DNA of 52,980 bases from Deltaproteobacteria bacterium Ga0077550 (GTDB taxonomy: Bacteria; Myxococcota_A; Polyangia; Nannocystales; Nannocystaceae). Of this stretch, positions 50,601 through 52,980 are shown one piece after another. The notes below the pieces were generated by a model. That model ran no database searches. It had not been told where the DNA came from and saw only the letters and a list, made by a program, of their open reading frames with translations. Every line of letters starts with the position of its first letter. Positions within the stretch are counted from its first letter, which is position 1. A program made the translations under genes and the position numbers. The stretch is from contig LNFB01000106.1 of the NCBI GenBank assembly GCA_001464385.1, forward strand, positions 1-52,980, written 5' to 3'.

Positions 50601-51088
50601 GCGCCGTCGAGCGCCGCGGCGAACGCCAGGGGCGCCGCACCTGCGCCGACCTCGACCGCGACACGGTGCCCCGCGTCGGGCTCGGGGTACCAGCGGACCT
50701 TGTCGCGGACCATCGCCCACACGAGCGTGTAGCGCCCGGGCTCGGCCGGCGCGTCGACGCGCGCGCGCACCTCGGTCGTGCGCCCGGGCAGCACCACGCC
50801 GCGGATGCCCGAGCGTCGCCCCTCGCGCACGACGACGCTGCCGTCGGACGCGAGCCAGTGGTAGGCGAGTCGGTCCCCGGTCGCGTCGCTCCACGGCAGC
50901 GCGCCGTCGTTGCGCAGCTCGACGGCGACGGTGATCTTCTCCGCGGCGCACAGCCGGGCCGGCAGCGCCTGCGTGACGACGGCGAAGCGCAGCTCGTCGT
51001 CGTCCGCGCGGGCCCGAGCGGGCCACCACGCCAGCGCGACGAGCCACAGCGCGAGCCACCGCCCCACGGCGCTCGCCGAGCGGCTCAC
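47621..51088 (-). CDS. LTA-synthase-like sulfatase-fold enzyme with four Ig-like repeats
   Basis: A 1,155-aa membrane protein. After a signal (WLALWLVALAWWPARARA) come four ~120-residue Ig-like repeats (~35-520), each with a conserved GDRLSYRW/YHW...EG.R..LP...PG....V strand pattern. About five hydrophobic helices lie at ~520-740. The C-terminal sulfatase-fold domain is of the LTA synthase type: Glu787 (VEAMQSW), Thr829 in TAQGRTSDAEYL as the nucleophile, and Asp1002-His1003 in YGDHVAG, so the active site looks intact. It would transfer a phospho-alcohol head group, as in LtaS or OpgB. The GTG start overlaps the peptide deformylase stop (GTGA). Role in a Gram-negative is unclear. Confidence 0.85.
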   Translation of the reverse strand: MSRSASAVGRWLALWLVALAWWPARARADDDELRFAVVTQALPARLCAAEKITVAVELRNDGALPWSDATGDRLAYHWLASDGSVVVREGRRSGIRGVVLPGRTTEVRARVDAPAEPGRYTLVWAMVRDKVRWYPEPDAGHRVAVEVGAGAAPLAFAAALDGAPVIAAGETAGVAVRIENRGCAAWSSAYGDALAYHWFDRDGREVVHEGRRTPLPAVAPGATIELVADVEGPPGAGPHVLRIEPVREPLAWFGAPESGSASFDVEVAPPSLAWSLRAGATPSRGFAGATLQVPLRLRNEGTATWSASAGDRLSYRWSGSQPGGATTPEGVRTPLPHDVDPGEEVELLASLELPTRPGRYTVRWQPVREGVRWFGPALDDPDDVRDALVIDVGPPQLAWTLLEAEVPSRLWASRTALVRVVVRNDGGEAWSPARGDRLSYRWSDADGVRRGGEGMRSDLPHEVAPGESVEVIVRVRAPDEIGEALLELGMVREHVAWFPPPSVADAPQRRVLVVRWGLLLTAAALSGLGILGVAARASSRPGFVALVTEAWAPAHLAVVALGVGEIFADLARIEAWTGAAGVSASAAGWMALPLVLVPRRWRRGAAAAAILFAFALALVDLGYLDFFGSILPTSALTAVHHLGDAHATVFSLWHPEYVQLAWPLLGLVTLFGLTPRSATTSPRPGARWVVAAMLAACALPSIRGLLELAASPIGARVFSERDNVGRLGLWNAHLFEASRQLGRWLGVDALSDAQRREVEGFFAARSQARPVPTPPASPPNVVVIQVEAMQSWVVDARIDGAPVMPFLAEADGSALHFTHVFDQTAQGRTSDAEYLVLQSGHPLRTGALAFLRADDAFDTIAHRFSAAGYDTLSAHPYARGFWNRAVIHPRYGFASSMFRDEIGDGPMVGWGLSDVEFLGRMAGVLAARREPFFGFFITLSLHHPYVEFPPHLAELELGALEGTSVGNYLEGMRHADRALAAFFAGLEQAGLAERTVVLVYGDHVAGLPWSDEVSALAGIDRWDPTVPTRNHRVPAFLWRPGSPRVGRDDRIAGQIDLGPTVLDAAGLAIPPSFVGHSLLEARPDAIAVLPDGTALAEDRMWIARGRDALTGGGCFDRDGRARARADCDALARRAADELWTSRALLDHDLFRAPLE

Positions 51089-51645
51089 ACGATGACCGGC
51101 GAGCCCTCGTCGCCCCGCGCGTCGGCCTCGCCGTCGTTCTCGGAGTGCCAGCGCTTCATCTTGCGCTTGATCATCTCCTTCTTCACCAGACCGACCATGT
51201 CGACGAGCAGGCGGCCCGTGAGGTGATCGTGCTCGTGCTGCAGGGCGCGACCGAGCAGGCCATCGCCCTCGATCTCGAACTCCTGGCCGTGCTGATCCTT
51301 CGCGCGCACGCGGACCCAGCGGGGACGCTTCACCTCGACGAACACGCCCGGGAAGCTGAGGCAGCCCTCCTCGGAGATCGAGATGCCGCGGCCCTCTTCG
51401 ACGATCTCGGGGTTCACGAAGACGACGGGCTCGTCGTCGTTGCGGCCCGCGACGCGGCCATCGATGAGGAACACCCGCTCGAGGCGGCCGACCTGGATCG
51501 CGGCGATGCCCGCACCATTGAGCGCGAACATCGTGTCCGCGAGATCGCGCACGAGTTCCTGCAGGGCGTCGTCGAAGACCTCGACGTCGAAGGTGGGCTC
51601 GCGGAGCCGCGGATCGGGATATTTGACGACGTCGAGCACGGCCAT
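51085..51645 (-). CDS. def: Peptide deformylase
   Basis: A 186-aa metalloenzyme that removes the formyl group from nascent N-terminal Met. The three motifs are GAGIAAIQVG (motif 1, with Ile in place of the usual Pro of AAPQ), EEGCLSFPG (Cys metal ligand) and QHEHDHLTG (HExxH zinc/iron site). It starts MAVLDVVKYPDPRLREP, as relatives do. GGAGG lies 11 nt upstream. A charged C-terminal tail (KKEMIKRKMKRWHSENDGEA) is longer than in E. coli. It overlaps the LTA-synthase-like gene downstream by 4 nt, so the two are translationally linked. Confidence 0.95.
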   Translation of the reverse strand: MAVLDVVKYPDPRLREPTFDVEVFDDALQELVRDLADTMFALNGAGIAAIQVGRLERVFLIDGRVAGRNDDEPVVFVNPEIVEEGRGISISEEGCLSFPGVFVEVKRPRWVRVRAKDQHGQEFEIEGDGLLGRALQHEHDHLTGRLLVDMVGLVKKEMIKRKMKRWHSENDGEADARGDEGSPVIV

Positions 51646-51670
51646 GGCGAGGTGGGCCTCCGGAAGCTGA

Positions 51671-51687
51671 CGCAAGGGTAGCTTGCG
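51671..51687. promoter_or_regulatory. Palindrome between def and mrp
   Basis: CGCAAG, a 5-nt loop (ggtag) and CTTGCG form a 6-bp stem in the 109-bp divergent gap. On the minus strand TACCCT (51680-51675) lies within it, about 29 nt before the def ATG, so it could be a -10 within an operator. Confidence 0.35.
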
Positions 51688-51754
51688 CGACGCCGCGGTG
51701 CTACATGTCCGGCCGCGCGCGTCCCCTGCCCGCGGGCGCGCGACGGGCACCGCC

Positions 51755-52849
51755 ATGAGCACGCTCACCGAACAGATCCGCGCCGCGCTCGCCCACGTCA
51801 AGGACCCGGCGACCGGTGCCGCGCTCGTCGCCTCCGGCCAGCTCGCCGCCGTCGAGGCGGACGACGCCAAGCGCACCGCGTCCCTCGTCGTCCACGTCAT
51901 CTCGCCCGGCTACCCGCTGCAAGGGGCACTCGACGCGTCGATCCGCACCGCCCTCGGGCCGCTCGCCCTCGACGCGCTGTCGATCGAGTGGCGCCTGCGC
52001 GTGCCGTTCAAGCCCGCCCGGGCCGACCTCAACCGCCTGCCCACGGTGAAGAACATCATCGCGGTGGCGGCGGGCAAGGGCGGCGTCGGCAAGAGCACCG
52101 TCAGCGTGAACATCGCGATGGCGCTGTCGAAGATGGGCGCGTCGGTCGGCATCCTCGACGCCGACATCTACGGGCCGAGCGTGCCCAAGATGCTCGGCGA
52201 GGCGCAGCGCGACGCGAGCACGGCCGAGGAGGGCGGCGGCATCGCCCCGGCGCTGTACCGCGGCCTGCCGGTGATGAGCGTCGAGTTCTTCGTCGAGCCC
52301 GGCAAGGCGGTCATCTGGCGCGGCCCGATGATCCACAAGCTGCTCACGCAGTTCCTCGAGGAGGTCCGCTGGGGCGACCTCGACTACCTCATCGTCGATC
52401 TGCCGCCCGGCACCGGCGACGCCCAGCTCTCGCTGTGCCAGCTGATCCCGATCACCGGCGCCGTCATCGTCACGACCCCGCAGGAGGTCGCGCTCATCGA
52501 CGTGCGCAAGGCGATCAACATGTTCGAGAAGCTCGAGGTGCCGGTCCTCGGCGTCGCCGAGAACATGAGCATCTACTGCTGCCCGTCGTGTGGTCACCGC
52601 GCCGAGATCTTCGGCGCCGGCGGTGGCGAGCGCCTGGCCAAGGAATTCGGCGTCGAGCTGCTCACGCGCATCCCGATCGATCCCAAGATCGCCTACGGCG
52701 GCGAGTCGGGCCACCCCGTCGTCGAGGACGCCCCCGACAGCGAGGTCGCGAAGGCCTTCTTCGAGCTCGCCGCCAAGGCAGCCCTCGGCGCCAGCATGCG
52801 CAGCGCCACCGGCCCCAAGCGCAGCAGCCTCCTACGCACCGTCGAATAG
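51755..52849 (+). CDS. mrp: Mrp/ApbC iron-sulfur cluster carrier ATPase
   Basis: A 364-aa P-loop protein of the Mrp/NBP35 family that transfers Fe-S clusters to apo-enzymes. Residues ~5-90 are a MIP18 (DUF59) domain (IRAALAHVKDPATGAAL, SLVVHVISPGYPLQGALDAS). Then come the deviant Walker A AAGKGGVGKST, GILDADIYGPSVPKMLG, DLPPGTGDAQLSLCQ and the cluster-binding Cys pair in YCCPSCGH. ENMSIYCCPSCG is a diagnostic block. The ATG at 51755 is chosen by family length. The molybdenum hydroxylase and JmjC enzyme in this window could be clients of Fe-S/iron supply, but that is only context. Confidence 0.95.
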   Translation: MSTLTEQIRAALAHVKDPATGAALVASGQLAAVEADDAKRTASLVVHVISPGYPLQGALDASIRTALGPLALDALSIEWRLRVPFKPARADLNRLPTVKNIIAVAAGKGGVGKSTVSVNIAMALSKMGASVGILDADIYGPSVPKMLGEAQRDASTAEEGGGIAPALYRGLPVMSVEFFVEPGKAVIWRGPMIHKLLTQFLEEVRWGDLDYLIVDLPPGTGDAQLSLCQLIPITGAVIVTTPQEVALIDVRKAINMFEKLEVPVLGVAENMSIYCCPSCGHRAEIFGAGGGERLAKEFGVELLTRIPIDPKIAYGGESGHPVVEDAPDSEVAKAFFELAAKAALGASMRSATGPKRSSLLRTVE

Positions 52850-52856
52850 CCCAACC

Positions 52857-52980
52857 GATCGCCCAGCGCGAAGCAACCTCGCCCCCCGCTCGCGCAGCGC
52901 GAAGCAACCTCGCCCCCCGATCGCGCAGCGCGAAGCAACCTCGCCCTCCGATCGCGCAGCGCGAAGGAGCGAAGCGATGG
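52857..52980. repeat. 31-bp tandem repeat array
   Basis: Three full 31-bp units start at 52857, 52888 and 52919, each close to gatcgcgcagcgcgaagc followed by aacctcgcccccc. A fourth begins at 52950 and changes to gaaggagcgaagcgatgg at the window end. The array starts 8 bp after the mrp stop and probably continues. It is noncoding as far as I can see. Confidence 0.9.

Noticed and set aside
52857..52980. The 31-bp tandem array as a CRISPR array.
   Set aside because: The repeats are directly adjacent with no unique spacers, and no cas genes are nearby.

Overview
The window is about 53 kb of very GC-rich bacterial DNA with strong third-position G/C bias and tightly packed genes on both strands. 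It looks like a Myxococcota chromosome, most like Nannocystales. The evidence is: about fourteen predicted lipoproteins, many with a low-complexity Ser/Thr/Asp/Gly linker right after the lipid-modified Cys; Cys-rich 'DCP.GE.CR.G.C' modules; thrombospondin type 3, PPC and lamin-tail modules; one MYXO-CTERM-like sorting tail; and an ECF sigma factor fused to an extracytoplasmic region. The taxonomic call is inference from style, not a database match. I see no rRNA, tRNA, CRISPR array, integrase or transposase of an insertion sequence.

Layout. 0-4.3 kb: a membrane-tethered ECF sigma factor with Ig-like repeats and a PDZ domain, then a Cys-rich lipoprotein. 4.4-7.0 kb (minus): an operon of an exported NTR/TIMP-like protein, a secreted HExxH metalloprotease and a lipoprotein. 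7.1-9.2 kb (minus): an Rpn-family PD-(D/E)XK protein and an FMN-dependent alpha-hydroxy-acid oxidase. 9.3-13.1 kb: a Pro-rich envelope protein, a NUDIX hydrolase and, divergent from it, a PD40 beta-propeller lipoprotein plus Ser/Thr kinase pair. 13.1-16.0 kb: a pretoxin-like/methyltransferase protein, an unknown lipoprotein and a JmjC/cupin-4 oxygenase. 16.0-20.8 kb: a 986-aa Cys-rich lipoprotein gene flanked by two nearly identical 166-bp direct copies of the 3' end of a neighbouring outer-membrane-protein gene. 20.9-27.0 kb (minus): the two subunits of a 3-oxoacid CoA-transferase, a 1,270-aa amidohydrolase multidomain lipoprotein, and ribulose-phosphate 3-epimerase. 27.2-35.1 kb: propeller lipoproteins, a MYXO-CTERM protein, a pentaheme cytochrome lipoprotein with a small partner, and a YtkA-like lipoprotein. 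35.1-37.6 kb: a GT-C membrane glycosyltransferase with TPR tail and a DUF1415 protein. 37.6-42.8 kb: a Tat-exported molybdenum hydroxylase (PaoABC-like) operon ending in a small Cys-rich protein and an alpha/beta hydrolase. 43.0-47.5 kb: a transglutaminase-elicitor-like lipoprotein and a PPC-domain lipoprotein. 47.6-52.8 kb: an LTA-synthase-like enzyme carrying four Ig-like repeats, peptide deformylase, and Mrp/ApbC. The window ends in a 31-bp tandem repeat array.

Two signals cut across the genes. First, at least twelve promoter-proximal genes carry a TANNNT hexamer only 7-14 nt before the start codon and no Shine-Dalgarno, which predicts leaderless or nearly leaderless mRNAs; genes inside operons instead have clear GGAGG-type sites or ATGA/GTGA overlaps. 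Second, the 166-bp duplication around the 986-aa lipoprotein gene, whose coding sequence looks less extreme in GC than its neighbours, looks like the scar of an insertion or duplication at the 3' end of a gene.

The best candidate for an undescribed system is the self-contained membrane-tethered sigma factor at the left end: sigma2-sigma4, a single transmembrane helix, about nine Ig-like repeats and a C-terminal PDZ, with no separate anti-sigma gene seen.
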